This document shows, one piece after another, positions 50,801 to 61,688 of a DNA stretch of 64,000 bases (its first letter is position 1; the number at the start of each line of letters is the position of its first letter). Below the pieces are notes generated by a model. That model was not told the origin of the DNA. It was given only the letters and a program-made list of their open reading frames with translations, and ran no database searches. The DNA is from Corydoras sp. C115 (lineage: Eukaryota; Chordata; Actinopteri; Siluriformes; Callichthyidae): assembly GCA_019802505.1 (NCBI GenBank), contig JAFMOC010000299.1, positions 575,001 through 639,000 on the forward strand, given 5' to 3'. Position numbers and translations under genes: made by a program.

Positions 50801-53685
50801 GCTAAATGACTAAATGTAAATGTAAATATACTGTTTGGAGAAATACAGGAAAGTCATACCCTTATTAAGGCACATTAAACTGTCTGTTATGTTTAATTGT
50901 ACCCTTTTTTGCAATCTGTTATGTGCTAAAGGGGTAGAGTAGAGATGTTTCTCTTTTTTTAAAAAAAGTTATTTTAGACAATCTTAATGCATTGGTGTCC
51001 CACATTGTCCCACTCATATACTCTTTGTCCCTGGTGAATTGGAATCTCGTTCAGTGATGATCGCCGCCTGGTGGTTCCACCTCACCGAGGAGCTGATTCA
51101 CTCCATGGCGTTCACCACTGCAAAATGGTGGAACGATCTTCCCAACTCTGTCTGTAAGGCAGAATCACTAAGCAGTTTTAAGAAACTACTGAAGACGCAC
51201 CTCTTTAACAAATACCTGTTGTAAAAAAAATAAATAAAAAAATAAAAAAAGGGGAGGGGGGGGTCGCAGCATCAAATAACAATCAGGTTTGATGATTTTA
51301 CAGTGGAGTTGGTTTTCTGCGTAACTTCTGAGTTATATTCTCATTTGTAAGTCACTTTGGATAAAAGCATCGGCTAAATCAATCCATTATCTTCCGCTTT
51401 ATCCTCTATTAGGGTGGGGGGGGGGTTCCCCATGCCCATTCAGGGGTGAACGTTTTGGGCGCTGGGCAGATACACCTAGGACACCAATCTATCACTGAAC
51501 ACACACTCACACACACACACACACACACACACACTCTATATGGGGAAATTTTGGAGAATTCAATTGACTGGATCCATGTTTTTGGACTGTGGGAGGAAAC
51601 CGGAGAACCCGGAGGAAACCCACGCGGACACGGAGAGAACATGGAAACTCCACCCAGATGGGGATTCGAACCAGGAATCCCTAGTGCTGAGAGGAGAACA
51701 TGCCAATCACTAAACCACCGTGCCGCCCTAAATGACAAAATGTAAAATGTAAATGTAAATCATACAAACACAATAATAACACTGAATAAACAAAGAAAGG
51801 CCACAGTGTAGGATTGTTTTAGAATAAAAACCTTAAACCTTCCGTACAGTAAGGGGTTCCCGTAAACACACCACGCTGTGTGTAGACAACAGGTGCACCG
51901 AAAATGTTCTTTAAACTAGAGCTGGGACAGGATGTGGCTCAGAGTCCTGCAGAACAACCGCAGACGATGTGAATGAGAGCAGATGTGAGGAACATCAAAA
52001 ACACTTGGTGGGCCGCAGAGGTGGAACCCCAGGGCTGGAAAATCGCCAGCAAAGCATAATCAGACCGTCTGACAACATTTCGTAACATTTCGAAGCTACG
52101 AAATATCCTCTCCCTCCAAGATGCAGAAAAACTAATTCATGCTTTTATTTCCTCAAGGTTAGATTATTGTAATTCACTTCTGACAGGATGTTCTAATAAA
52201 TCATTACATAAATTACAACTTGTGCATAAAATTACTGCTGGTGGAAGAACGTTCTCCCACAAGGCTCCTCAACTTTGGAATAGCCTTCCTGTTACTGTTC
52301 CTGATTCTGAATCACTATTAATCTTTAAAAATAAATTAAAAACACATTTATTTAATCTTGCGTTTAATTAATCCCCTGTAGATAAAGATGGAGATCTCAG
52401 GCTTGGCTGTGTTGGGGGGTAATCTGTGATCAGTGTATGCTGGCGTTTCACCTCTTCACCCACCTCATCATTAATGGGGGGGTGTGGTGCTGAAAAGCTG
52501 CTGTTCCGGGGCGCCATCTCAACTATGTACCCTGCAGTATCTGCCTCTTTTAGTTATGCTAGTCAGTGATGCCAGAGTCACATGCTGCACTGTGTCAATA
52601 AATTACTTATTAATTAAATGCCATGCTTTATTATTAGCTATAACTGCCTTCCTTGTCTGTTTCTTTTGAGGTGTGGCCGGCTTCCTGGAGATCTTCATCC
52701 ATGGCTCTGCTGATGAATACTGGATGGAACCTGAATATCAATTGGACTGTCGGTCCTGCAGGACGCCCCCTAATGGACTCACATATAGTTTTCCAGTTGT
52801 TAGAGTTTTTCCATTTGTTTAATATCTGTACATAGCTGTCCTATATTGTTGTTGCTGCCTGGCCACTCAAGGAGGATGAGTCCCCCACTGAGTCTTGGTC
52901 CTCCCAAGGTTTCTTCCTTGAATAACAACATAAAAGGGAGTTTTTTCTTGCCACTGTCGCTTCGGCTTGCTTGCTCTGGGGGTTTAAAGGCTTTTCATTC
53001 TGTAAAGCTGCTTTGTGACAATGTACTGTTGTAAAAAGCGCTATATAAATAAATAACTTGAACATGAACTTGACAAGAAGAGAACGAGGCCACCCTCAAC
53101 AAATGGTCATTCCTACAATTACACAAGCTCATCCCCCACCTGGTCATTCCCTTTGTCCCCCGCAGCCGTTCAGCAGTTGTTTAAACTGCTGAAAATGTGA
53201 ATTACTAAATATCAAGCATTACAAAGTTGAACAAAAAACCTTACAATTGCCCCCCAGGACAGGGTGTATCTGCCCAGCGACCGAAACATCCTCCCCTGGA
53301 TGGGCATGGGGAACCCCCCCCCCCCATGACCCTAATATAGGATAAAGGGGAAGATAATGGATGGAATTGTATATAGGGGTGGCCTGATGCCTTAGTGGTT
53401 TAGCATGTTCTCCTCTCAGCGCTACTGATTCCCAGTTCGAATCGCAATCTGGGTGGAGTTTCCATGTTCTAACCCCCCCCCCCCCCCCGGCAACCCTAAT
53501 AGAGGATGAAGTGGAAGATAATGGATGGATGGATTATAATGTTATATAGTGTAATATCTGTTTATGTATATTCATTTCATGCTGGTTGGTCAGTGTTCAG
53601 CATTTTGCAGTTGTTCTGGACACTGAGGCAGGTCCACGTGTCTTCCACAAGTGTTCAGTGACTCACCTGCTGTGATCGCCGCCAT
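47688..53685 (-). CDS. candidate small two-exon gene encoding a 58-residue protein, unrecognised
   Basis: Exon 1 (53667-53685) is ATG GCG GCG ATC ACA GCA G followed by GTGAGT. Exon 2 (47688-47845) follows TGCTCATGCAG and joins in frame as GYGLVAWQRFYKLQEGVNVV, a hydrophobic SSASAIAIGSALMF, then SDRMRLLFDEQDVFPEGR and TGA. A poly(A) signal AATAAA (tttatt on +, 47653-47658) lies about 30 bases after the stop. The 5.8 kb intron holds LINE and SINE debris and the 240-bp tandem array. The protein would have an amphipathic N-terminus and one short membrane-like segment, as in small mitochondrial or ER proteins. I do not recognise the family. It lies between sash3 and xpnpep2 on the same strand. Additional middle exons cannot be excluded, but the two-exon join needs none. 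Confidence 0.62.
48064..48350. repeat. SINE-A inverted fusion (- then +)
   Basis: A 40-base minus tail (48064-48105) joins a plus copy lacking its head (48106-48350). Confidence 0.85.
48355..48590. repeat. probable second SINE family fragment
   Basis: GTCCCCGGTTCTATTCCTGG resembles a B box. It is followed by CTGCCCACTGCTCC and GTGTGTTCACTTCACTCAGTG, a motif typical of another fish SINE. A related short piece is at 55675-55750. Confidence 0.5.
48975..49610. repeat. tandem array of a 220-250 bp unit made of SINE-A parts
   Basis: Three units start at GGGCAATTTAGATAGGGGCA near 48977, 49229 and 49451. Each runs AATTAGATCAGCAACTTTAC, GTTTCCTCCGGGTTCTCC, the SINE-A core in plus orientation and a GTGTATCTACCCAGTACCC end. 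It thus fuses two SINE-A pieces of opposite strand. Confidence 0.9.
49763..50008 (+). repeat. SINE-A, head missing
   Basis: CCAATCGAGTTTGCATTTTA to CCCTTATAGTGGATTA. Confidence 0.85.
50155..50830 (+). mobile_element. L2-type LINE, decayed reverse transcriptase end and 3' tail
   Basis: Conceptual translation in broken frames shows QALSLCRLDYCNALLVGIP, RPLQLIQNSTARLVF and NSVRKTESLSSFKKLLKTH, the C-terminal end of L2/CR1-type ORF2. It is followed by the TTTGGATAAAAGCTTCTGCT and ATGACTAAATGTAAATGTAA tail. An internal duplication of the tail sequence lies near 50370-50400. Confidence 0.85.
50985..51050 (-). mobile_element. hAT-type end fragment (TAGGGTGACC family)
   Basis: AATGCATTGGTGTCCCACAT to AATTGGAATCTCG resembles the right arm of the element at 34508-34983; the terminus is cut off by the next LINE piece. 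Confidence 0.5.
51052..51380 (+). mobile_element. L2-type LINE, second 3' end
   Basis: An in-frame stretch ends NDLPNSVCKAESLSSFKKLL, KTHLFNKYLL and stop, then the 3' UTR (TCAGGTTTGATGATTTTACA) and AGTCACTTTGGATAAAAGC. The tail is cut where a SINE-A begins. Confidence 0.85.
51379..51728 (-). repeat. SINE-A, full length
   Basis: TCCATTATCTTCCGC tail to CCACCGTGCCGCCC. TAAATGAC on the right flank continues the L2 tail interrupted on the left (GGCTAAATCAA), so it inserted into the LINE tail. Confidence 0.92.
51740..52050. other. no feature recognised
   Basis: Intron sequence of the small candidate gene; nothing recognised. Confidence 0.45.
52070..53062 (+). mobile_element. second L2-type LINE, decayed ORF end and 3' UTR
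   Basis: Translation shows AEKLIHAFISSRLDYCNSLL, then after an internal deletion HKAPQLWNSLPVTVPDSESL and LKTHLFNLAFN with stop. The 3' UTR ends with CTGTAAAGCTGCTTTGTGAC and AAAAGCGCTATATAAATAAA. The tail differs from the 50.1-kb LINE. Confidence 0.8.
53243..53365 (+). repeat. SINE-A, 3' third
   Basis: AATTGCCCCCCAGGACAGGG to GATAATGGATGG. Confidence 0.85.
53377..53535 (+). repeat. SINE-A, internally deleted
   Basis: The head is joined at TCCATGTTCTAACCCCC to the C patch and tail, like the copy at 5777. It ends 132 bases from the candidate exon 1. Confidence 0.88.
53667..53685 (-). CDS. exon 1 of the 58-residue candidate gene (start codon)
   Basis: ATG at 53685-53683 is followed by GCG GCG, a common vertebrate initiation context (MAA), and by a strong donor G|GTGAGTC. 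The coding part is only 19 bases, so support comes from its exact phase match to the exon at 47845 and the lack of repeats around it. Confidence 0.5.
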
Positions 53686-53689
53686 TATG

Positions 53690-54420
53690 AGAGACGCTTT
53701 GGCAACGTGACTGCCCCCTAGTGGCTTTTTGCCGCTACAATAAACGTCATATCATCATCAATGACTTGATCCTACATTCATTCTGCATGTGAAGTACAAC
53801 ATTTAGTACAAAATGGGCAATTTTTCCATAAAAAACTAAATTAATTGTCACTAATTTGTTAATTAATTGGTAAAGTTTTTTAATTAAAATGTCTTGTCAT
53901 CGACGATGAACAATTGTTTCAGCTGTCAGGAATTTTAAATTGTGTGCACATAATACGTTTTAAAAGTTCAAACACAGGACTCTTATGGGTTCCTGCTGCC
54001 ATTAGGAAGTGGGGTGGGGCACGCTAGATTTGGACCAAAATACTGGTCTTGGATTGGCTGATTTAAACCCTAGGGCGGTAATTTGTGATTGGTTTAAGTT
54101 AAGGGGCGGGAACTAGACATAACGGATATATATACACAGGTGAACACTGCGGGGGGCGCACTTTCACTCAGACCCGGAGGCAGACAGCATCGGAATGCTG
54201 AGGATGGCAGACCAGCTGGCCAGCGTGAGTTACTGACGGTGTCCATGAAGTTTTCTTTGTCCTCAATAAATGAGTTGAGGCGACCATTTTTGCATAGGCT
54301 CGTTCTTTCTGCCTTTTTCAAAATCAAAAGATCCTAACACAGCTTAATCGGATAACATTGGGTGAAGTGGCTGAAATAACGTTTGCAAACTTTTTACCAG
54401 ACACACAGATGAACAGGGGT
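53690..54420. other. no repeat recognised; upstream of the small candidate gene
   Basis: Non-repetitive sequence that may include the promoter of the minus-strand small gene near 53700. Nothing further recognised. Confidence 0.4.
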
Positions 54421-54423
54421 GGA

Positions 54424-54426
<3 letters not shown>

Positions 54427-54465
<39 letters not shown>

Positions 54466-54509
54466 TCATTCCCTAATATAGGATAAAGCGGAAGATAATG
54501 GATGGATGG
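54427..54509. repeat. (AAT)n with SINE-A tail
   Basis: About 40 bases of AAT repeats followed by a plus SINE-A tail (CCTAATATAGGATAAAGCGG to ATGGATGG). Confidence 0.85.
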
Positions 54510-54534
54510 AAATGAATTAGTCTCTAACTTATGG

Positions 54535-54885
54535 CTTGCCACAAGATCTGTTGAGGCAGTTCTACTCTGCTATAATTGAACCTGTCTTGTGCACTTCTAT
54601 TACCGTCTGGTTTAGAGCTGCAACACAACAAGACAGGTGCAGATTGCAGAGAACAATTAGAACTGCTGAAAAAAATCATTGGTGCTACTCTGCCCACCCT
54701 GCAGGACTTGTAAACCTCAGAACCAGGAAACGGGCAGAGAAATTCATCATGGACCCCTCACACCCTGGACACAATTTATTTCAGCTCCTCCCCTCCGGCA
54801 GACGATACAGATCACTGTACACCAAAACAACCAGACACTCGAACAGTTTCTTTCCTCACGCCATCACACTTATAAACAGCTTATA
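54535..54885 (+). mobile_element. non-LTR retrotransposon, ORF2 C-terminal end
   Basis: An open frame reads LLRQFYSAIIEPVLCTSITV, WFRAATQQDRCRLQRTIRTA and DPSHPGHNLFQLLPSGRRYR and ends FFPHAITLINSL with stop. This is the well-known C-terminal end of a fish LINE (Rex1- or related clade; exact clade uncertain). Confidence 0.85.
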
Positions 54886-54916
54886 ATCTTTACCACAGCA
54901 TAAATGCACCTTCCAT

Positions 54917-55270
54917 ATATTCATTCATTCATTCATTATCTCCCGCTTTATCCTCTATTAGGGTTGCGGTGGGATTCCCCATGCCCATCCAGGGGAGAAC
55001 GTCTCTGGCGCTGGGCAGATAGACCCAGGACAGGGTGCCAATCCATCGCTGGGCACACACTAACTCACACAAACACACTCTATATGGGGCAATTTTGAGA
55101 ATTCAATTGACTTGATCCATGTTTTTGGACAGTGGGAGGAAACCGGAGAACCCGGAGGAAACCCACGCAGACACGGGGAGAACATGGAAACTCCACCCAG
55201 ATTGGGATTCGAACCGGGAATCCCTAGCGCTGAGAGGCGAACGTGCTAACCATTAAGCCACCGTGCCGCC
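54917..55270 (-). repeat. SINE-A inserted in the LINE 3' UTR
   Basis: ATTCATTCATTCATTATCTC to CCACCGTGCCGCC. CTTCCATATAT flanks both sides (54910-54920 and 55270-55280), a target-site duplication. Confidence 0.93.
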
Positions 55271-55457
55271 TTCCATATATATTTTATATTTTATACATAT
55301 GTATCATATTGTACAGCAAATTTGTTATTTGTAAATATAACTGTATATTGTAAATACAGTAAATTGCAATTTACAATAGAGACACCATCATGCCGGAACA
55401 AAATTCCCTGTGTGTGTAACATATTTGGCAAATAAAACTGATTCTGATTCTGATTAG
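55271..55457 (+). mobile_element. 3' UTR of the interrupted LINE
   Basis: Continues the LINE after the SINE and ends CAAATAAAACTGATTCTGAT, with the short TTCTGA tail repeat typical of this LINE. Confidence 0.8.
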
Positions 55458-55785
55458 TATTAATAATATGTATGCCTTTAGACCAGCGGTATTCAAACTT
55501 TTTTCCTCCTGATACCTTCTTGAGGTTTTTAAAGGGGGTTGTACACAACTAGGAGAATCTATACAGGGGGGTAAGGAGCTTGAATTGTTACCTGTAGGTT
55601 CCAAAAAAGTGCTATAGCTAAAGTGCCAATGCAACTAATCCCCATTGGTCCCTGGGCGGCAAGTAAGTTAATAATAAAGGGTTGCCCAACACTCCGGGCA
55701 TGTTTGTTCACGTCATTCAGTGTGTGTAGATGTGTGTGTGTGTGTTTGTTGTGTAAAAACAACAAATCATCGATATGTTTAAACC

Positions 55786-55791
55786 TTTATT
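55786..55791 (-). promoter_or_regulatory. possible xpnpep2 poly(A) signal
   Basis: AATAAA on the minus strand (GAAATAAAGG), about 315 bases after the xpnpep2 stop codon. Chance occurrence is possible in this AT-rich stretch. Confidence 0.35.
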
Positions 55792-56104
55792 TCAATTGCA
55801 TAACAAAACGATAATAATAAAACACCAAGAGATTTACGGTCACGAAGCTAAATTATATATTATTCATGTTATATTTTGTCTTTTCTTTTATAATAATGTT
55901 TAAATTGATTGTGAATCTAAATTACTCAAGTGAATATTGACACATTTCATCATATTTTATAGCCAGTCGCCGAAGACATTGAGATTCAAATCATTTTAAA
56001 GGAACCCAGTGTTACTGAATTAGCATTTAAAACATGAACCTGTCTCATTTGAATTATTAAATATGTCCATCTGTCCTCATTGATCCCTTCACTCGGGATT
56101 GAAC

Positions 56105-56290
56105 CTACAGCAGAGTGATGAACAGGAGCAGAAGCAGAGAGACTGATGGAATGACCACCGGGGCGTTGGCCTTCAGGAAGGGTTCTGTGTTCTCCATCAT
56201 CCAAACATGCAGCTCGTTCAGGTTCTGCCTCTTCAGCTCCGGACCCATTACTGTCCGAATGGTCCGGTAGTACGAGTCCAGCCACTGAAG
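56105..56290 (-). CDS. xpnpep2: xpnpep2 last exon with GPI signal
   Basis: After CTCATGCAG the exon encodes LQWLDSYYRTIRTVMGPELK, RQNLNELHVWMMENTEP, then a spacer and the hydrophobic VVIPSVSLLLLLFITLL with TAG at 56107-56105. The C-terminal hydrophobic end without a cytosolic tail indicates GPI anchoring. A SINE-A copy begins 49 bases upstream of this acceptor. Confidence 0.93.
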   Translation of the reverse strand, partial: LQWLDSYYRTIRTVMGPELKRQNLNELHVWMMENTEPFLKANAPVVIPSVSLLLLLFITLL

Positions 56291-59138
56291 CTGCATGAGT
56301 TCAGCGTAATAGTAATTAAGACATTTATTTATATAGTCCATTCATCATCTTCCGCTCCATCCTATTCTAGGGTCGCGGAGGGGCTCCCCATGCCCATCCA
56401 GGGGAGAACGTTCCGGGCGCCGGGCAGACACACCCAGGACAGGGTGCCAATCCATCGCTAGGCACACACCCACACAGACACACACACACACACACACACA
56501 CTCTATATGTGGCAATTTGAAGAACTCAATTGACTTGATCCATGTTTTTGGATTCTGGGAGGAAACCGGAGAACCCGGAAGAAACCCACGCGGACATGCT
56601 AAACCACTAATCCACCATGCCACCCTTATTTATATAGTGCTTTTTACAATCGTACATCATCTCAAAGCAGCTTTACAGTTTTATAAGCCTTTAAAATCTC
56701 AAAGAGCAAGACGAGGGGACAGCGGCAAGACAAAACTCCCTGTTATGTTGTTATTTTAAGGAAGAAACCTTGTGAGGACCAAGACTCAGTAGGGGACTCC
56801 TCCTTATAGACAGTAACCTTTCATTTATTACATCATGGTACTTTATACAGGGCGGCACGGTGGATTAGTGGTTTAGCATGTTCTCCTCTCAGCACTAGGG
56901 ATTTCTGGTTCAAATCGCAATCTGGGTGGAGTTTGCATGTTCTCCCCGTGTCCGTGTTCCTCCGGGTTCTCCGGTTACCTCCCACTGTCCAAAAACATGG
57001 ATCTAGGTCAATTGAATTCTCCAAATTGCCCCATATAGAGTCTGTTTGTGTGTGAGTAAGTGTGTTCAGTGATAGATTGCCCCCCTGTCCGGGGTGTATC
57101 TACCCAGCACCCGAAACGTTCTCCCCTGGATGGGCATGGGGAACCCCCCCGCGACCCGAATAGAGGATAAAGAGGAAGATAATGGATGGATGGAAAAATA
57201 AAAAAGTATAAATCTGTCGTGAGGCTTAGTGGTTTGGCATGTTCTCCTCTCAGCTCTGGGGATTCAGGTTCGAATCCCGATCTGGGTGGAGTTTCCATGT
57301 TCTCCCCGTGTCCGTGTGGGTTTCCTCCGGGTTCTCCGTTTTCCTCCCACAGTCCAAAAACATGGATCAAGGTGAAATGAATTCTCGAGATTGCCCCATA
57401 TAAAGTGTGTCTGTTTGAGTGAGTGTGCCCAGCGACCGAAACGTTCTCCCCTGGATGGGCATGTGGGTTTCCTCCGGGTTCTCCGGTTTCCTCCCACAGT
57501 CCAAAAACATGGATCAAGGTGAATTGAATTCTCCAAATTGCCCCATATAGAGTGTGTTTGTGTGTAAGTAAGTGTGTTCAGTGATAGATTGCCCCCCTGT
57601 CCTGGGTGTATCTTCCCAGCGCCCGAAACGTATCCCCCGCGATCCCCGTTCTCCCCGTGTCCATGTGAGTTTCCTCCGGGTTCTCCGGTTTCCTCCCACA
57701 GTCCAAAAACATGGATCAAGGTGAATTGAATTTCCCAGATTGCCCCATACAAAGTGTGTTTGTGTGAGTTAATGTGCCCAGCGACCGAAACGTTCTCCCC
57801 TGGATGGGCGTGAAGAAACCCCCCCCCCCCCCCTTGACCCTAATACGTGATAAAGCAGGAGATACTAGTTTGTACTAATCATCAACATTGCCGATATAGT
57901 AATTAAAACAGCCTCGTTATGTGTTTACCTGTTCAGGGCTCATAATGGAGGTGTCAATCAGCTTCCTGTCATATGGAACCAGGGACACGATATCAAACGT
58001 CAGGTAATTATTACCATACTGTAAAAAAATTAATAAATACATAATAAATAAATTAATAAAATAAATACAGCATAAATCATTCAGAGGAACCCATTCTGTT
58101 CCGCTGTTTCCTCTTCATCAGGCTAACGAAGCCTCGTAAATAACGACGTACCTTTGTCTTGGCAAGAACGGTAACAGCGACATCCTCGATCCTGATTCCG
58201 AATTCATTATCTCTGTAGTACCCGGGTTCTACGAAACAATAGAATCTGATTGGTTGAGTTTATTTAACACATTTGAACAGTTTAGTTGACAGTCTGTAAT
58301 GTAGCTCTGTTTATTTGAAGGGTAGTTAAGTGGCTGAAGATGGGGGGGGGGGGGGGCACATGGTTAGCACATCTGCCTCTCAGTGCTCTCCGTGTTCCCA
58401 TTGTGTCCGTGTGGGTTTCCTCTGGGTTCTCCAAAAACATGACTGTTCCAAATTGCCCCTATATATACTATGTGTGTGTGTGTGTGTGAGTGAGTGTGTA
58501 CCCAGTGATAGATTGCCCCCCTGTCCCCAAAATTGCCCCATATAGAATGTGTGTGTGTGAGTGAGTGTTCAAAGATAGATTGGCGTCCTTTCCTGGATGT
58601 ATCTGCCCAGCACCCGAAATGTTCTCCCCTGGATGGGCATGGGAATCCCCCCACCTGTGACCCTAATAGAGGATAAAGCGGAAGATAATGGATGAAAGTA
58701 ACTCCACCCAGATCGAAATTCGAACCTGGATCCCCAGCGCTGAGAGGCAGATGTGCTGACCACTACACCACTGAGCCCTAGATTCATCTCTGTTGATGTC
58801 AGATTGCTCTTACCGATGGATGTGAACATGCCTTTTTGGAAAGGAATATTATTGGTCATGAAACCAACAGGCCCTGTGAACATTCATCCCAACATCTGTT
58901 CAGTGTTATGACATCACACAGAACTTGAAATTCTGATTATTAAAGATAAAATAATTATTAAAATGGATCGAAGATTAAAGATTACATTCATGAACTCCAA
59001 AATAGTTTCCCACACCATGACCGGTACCATGACCATAATTCAGCCCCACTTCCCACAATGCTCTGCGTCCTAACATCTCCATGTAGACACCTTGAAAAGA
59101 AGACATACTTATTAGAGACAGGAGTGTGTGTGTGTGTG

Positions 59139-59183
<45 letters not shown>

Positions 59184-59402
59184 ATGGACTATAAACGTCT
59201 TACCTTTGGTCCCAGCTGGAAAAATGGTCCGTGAGATTTCAATGTTTCCCATCAGTACCCTCGTAAAGGTCTCCTTCAATATCAAGTGTAAAAGTCAGGT
59301 TTATTCATTCACTCTCATACAACAAAACATCACACACACAGATATAAACAACTGATCTGGTTACCAATAAAAAATAAATTAACTATAAGAAATAATTACT
59401 AA

Positions 59403-59454
<52 letters not shown>

Positions 59455-59597
59455 TTATCCATCCATCCATCCATTATCTTCTGCTTTATCCTCTAGTAGG
59501 GTCATGGGAGGGCTCCATATGTCCATCCAGAGGAGAACGTTTCGGGCACTGGGCAGATACACCCAGGACAGGATGCCAATCTATCACTGGGCACACA

Positions 59598-59631
<34 letters not shown>

Positions 59632-60288
59632 ATATGGGGCAATTTGGAGAACTCAATTGACCTTGATCCATGTTTTTGGACTGTGTCCCACACGGACACG
59701 GGGAGAACATGCAAACTCCCCCCAGATTGAGATTCCAACCGGGAACCCTTAGTGCTGAGAGGCGGATGTGCAAACCACTAAGCCACCGTGCCGCCCTATT
59801 ATAATTATTATTCATTAATTCATTATCTTCTGCTTTATCCTCTATTAGAGTCTCGGGGGGGTTCCCCATGCCCATCCAGAGGAGAACGTTTCGGGCACTG
59901 GGCAGATACGCCCAGGACAGGGGGGCAATATATCACTGAACACCCACTCACACACACACACACACACACACACACTCTATATGGGGCAATTTGGAGAACT
60001 CAATTGACCTTGATCCATGTTTTTGGACTGTGGGTGGAAACCAGAAAACCCGGAGGAAACTCCACCCAGATTGGGATACGAACCGGGAATCCCTAGTGCT
60101 GAGAGGAGAACATGCTAAACCACTAAGCCACCGTGCCGCCCTATTATAATTATTAGAATTATTATTATAAATTATTAATTTATTACTAAATTAAATTATT
60201 CACTCTCATACAACACAACTACTCAAACAGGTATTAAAAAAATGATCTGGTTACCAATAAAAAAATAAACTAAATGAAATAATTACAA

Positions 60289-60354
<66 letters not shown>

Positions 60355-60632
60355 TATTATTATTATTAAATTATAATAAATTATTAAATTATTATTAAAT
60401 TAAATTATTCACTCTTATATAGCACAACTACACAAACAGATATAAAAAAATTTATCTGGTTACCAATAAAAATAAATCAACTAAATTAAATCAAAATTAA
60501 AGCGTCATGCACAAACGGATTTAATAAAATTGAACCATGTACAACGTTTAAGTTGACAGTAATCATATTTTAGAAATGTAAAGAAAACCTCAAGCCTCAG
60601 AGAAAAACCACATATGCACGAGGAACAACATT

Positions 60633-60703
<71 letters not shown>

Positions 60704-61652
60704 GACAGGATCGGTAGAATCAAAACAGGAACCCTGCAGTCATGAGGAAACAGATAACAGAGATTTACAGAGAAGTTAGAGACTCTGAAAGAATACAATA
60801 AAAACTGTGATCTGAAAATTATTTGAATTTTTTTTTTCAGACAAAGAGTCCAAAAAAGTCACAGGGTTGTGTTTAAGGTTGTGGTTACGACGAGGTCACA
60901 CCAGCCTTCTCATACTTATACTGTTTTATTGTTTAAGAACCCAATACATGACCTATTGTGGTTCTGGAAGTGGAGTATCAAGTTTGTGGTCACTGCTGAG
61001 TCTCCAATCCATCCATCCATCCATTATCTTCCGCTTTATCCTCTACTAGGGTCACGGGGGGTGTTCTTCATGCCCATCCAGGGGAGAACGTTTCGAGCGC
61101 TGGGCAGATACACCCAGGATAGGGTGACAATCCATCGCAGGGCACACACTCACTCACACACACACACTCTATATGGTGCAATTTGGAGAATTCAGTTGAC
61201 TTGATCCAGAATCAGAATCAGAATCAGGTTTATTCGTCACATGCGTAGATATACATGGTACAGCCAGCAGTGAAATTCTTTATCTGACCTCTCCACAGAA
61301 AGTTTAATTGTTAATTGTAAGGGTAAGAAAATAGAAGAATAAAGATAAAAATAAAGATAAAATAAAATCCATGTTTTTGGACTGTGGGTGGAAACCGGAG
61401 AACCCGGAGGAAACCCACGTGGACACGGGGAGAACATGCAAACTCCACCCAGATGGGGATTCGAACCGGGAATCCCTATCGCTGAGAGGAGAACATGCTA
61501 AACCACTAAGCCACCATGCCACCCAGTCTCCTCTCCATCCATTATCTTCTGATTTATCCTCTGGTCACGGGGGGGTTCCCCAAGCCCTTCCAGGGGAGAA
61601 CGTCTCGGGCGCTGGGCAGATACACCCAGGACAGGACGCCAATCTATCACTG

Positions 61653-61688
<36 letters not shown>

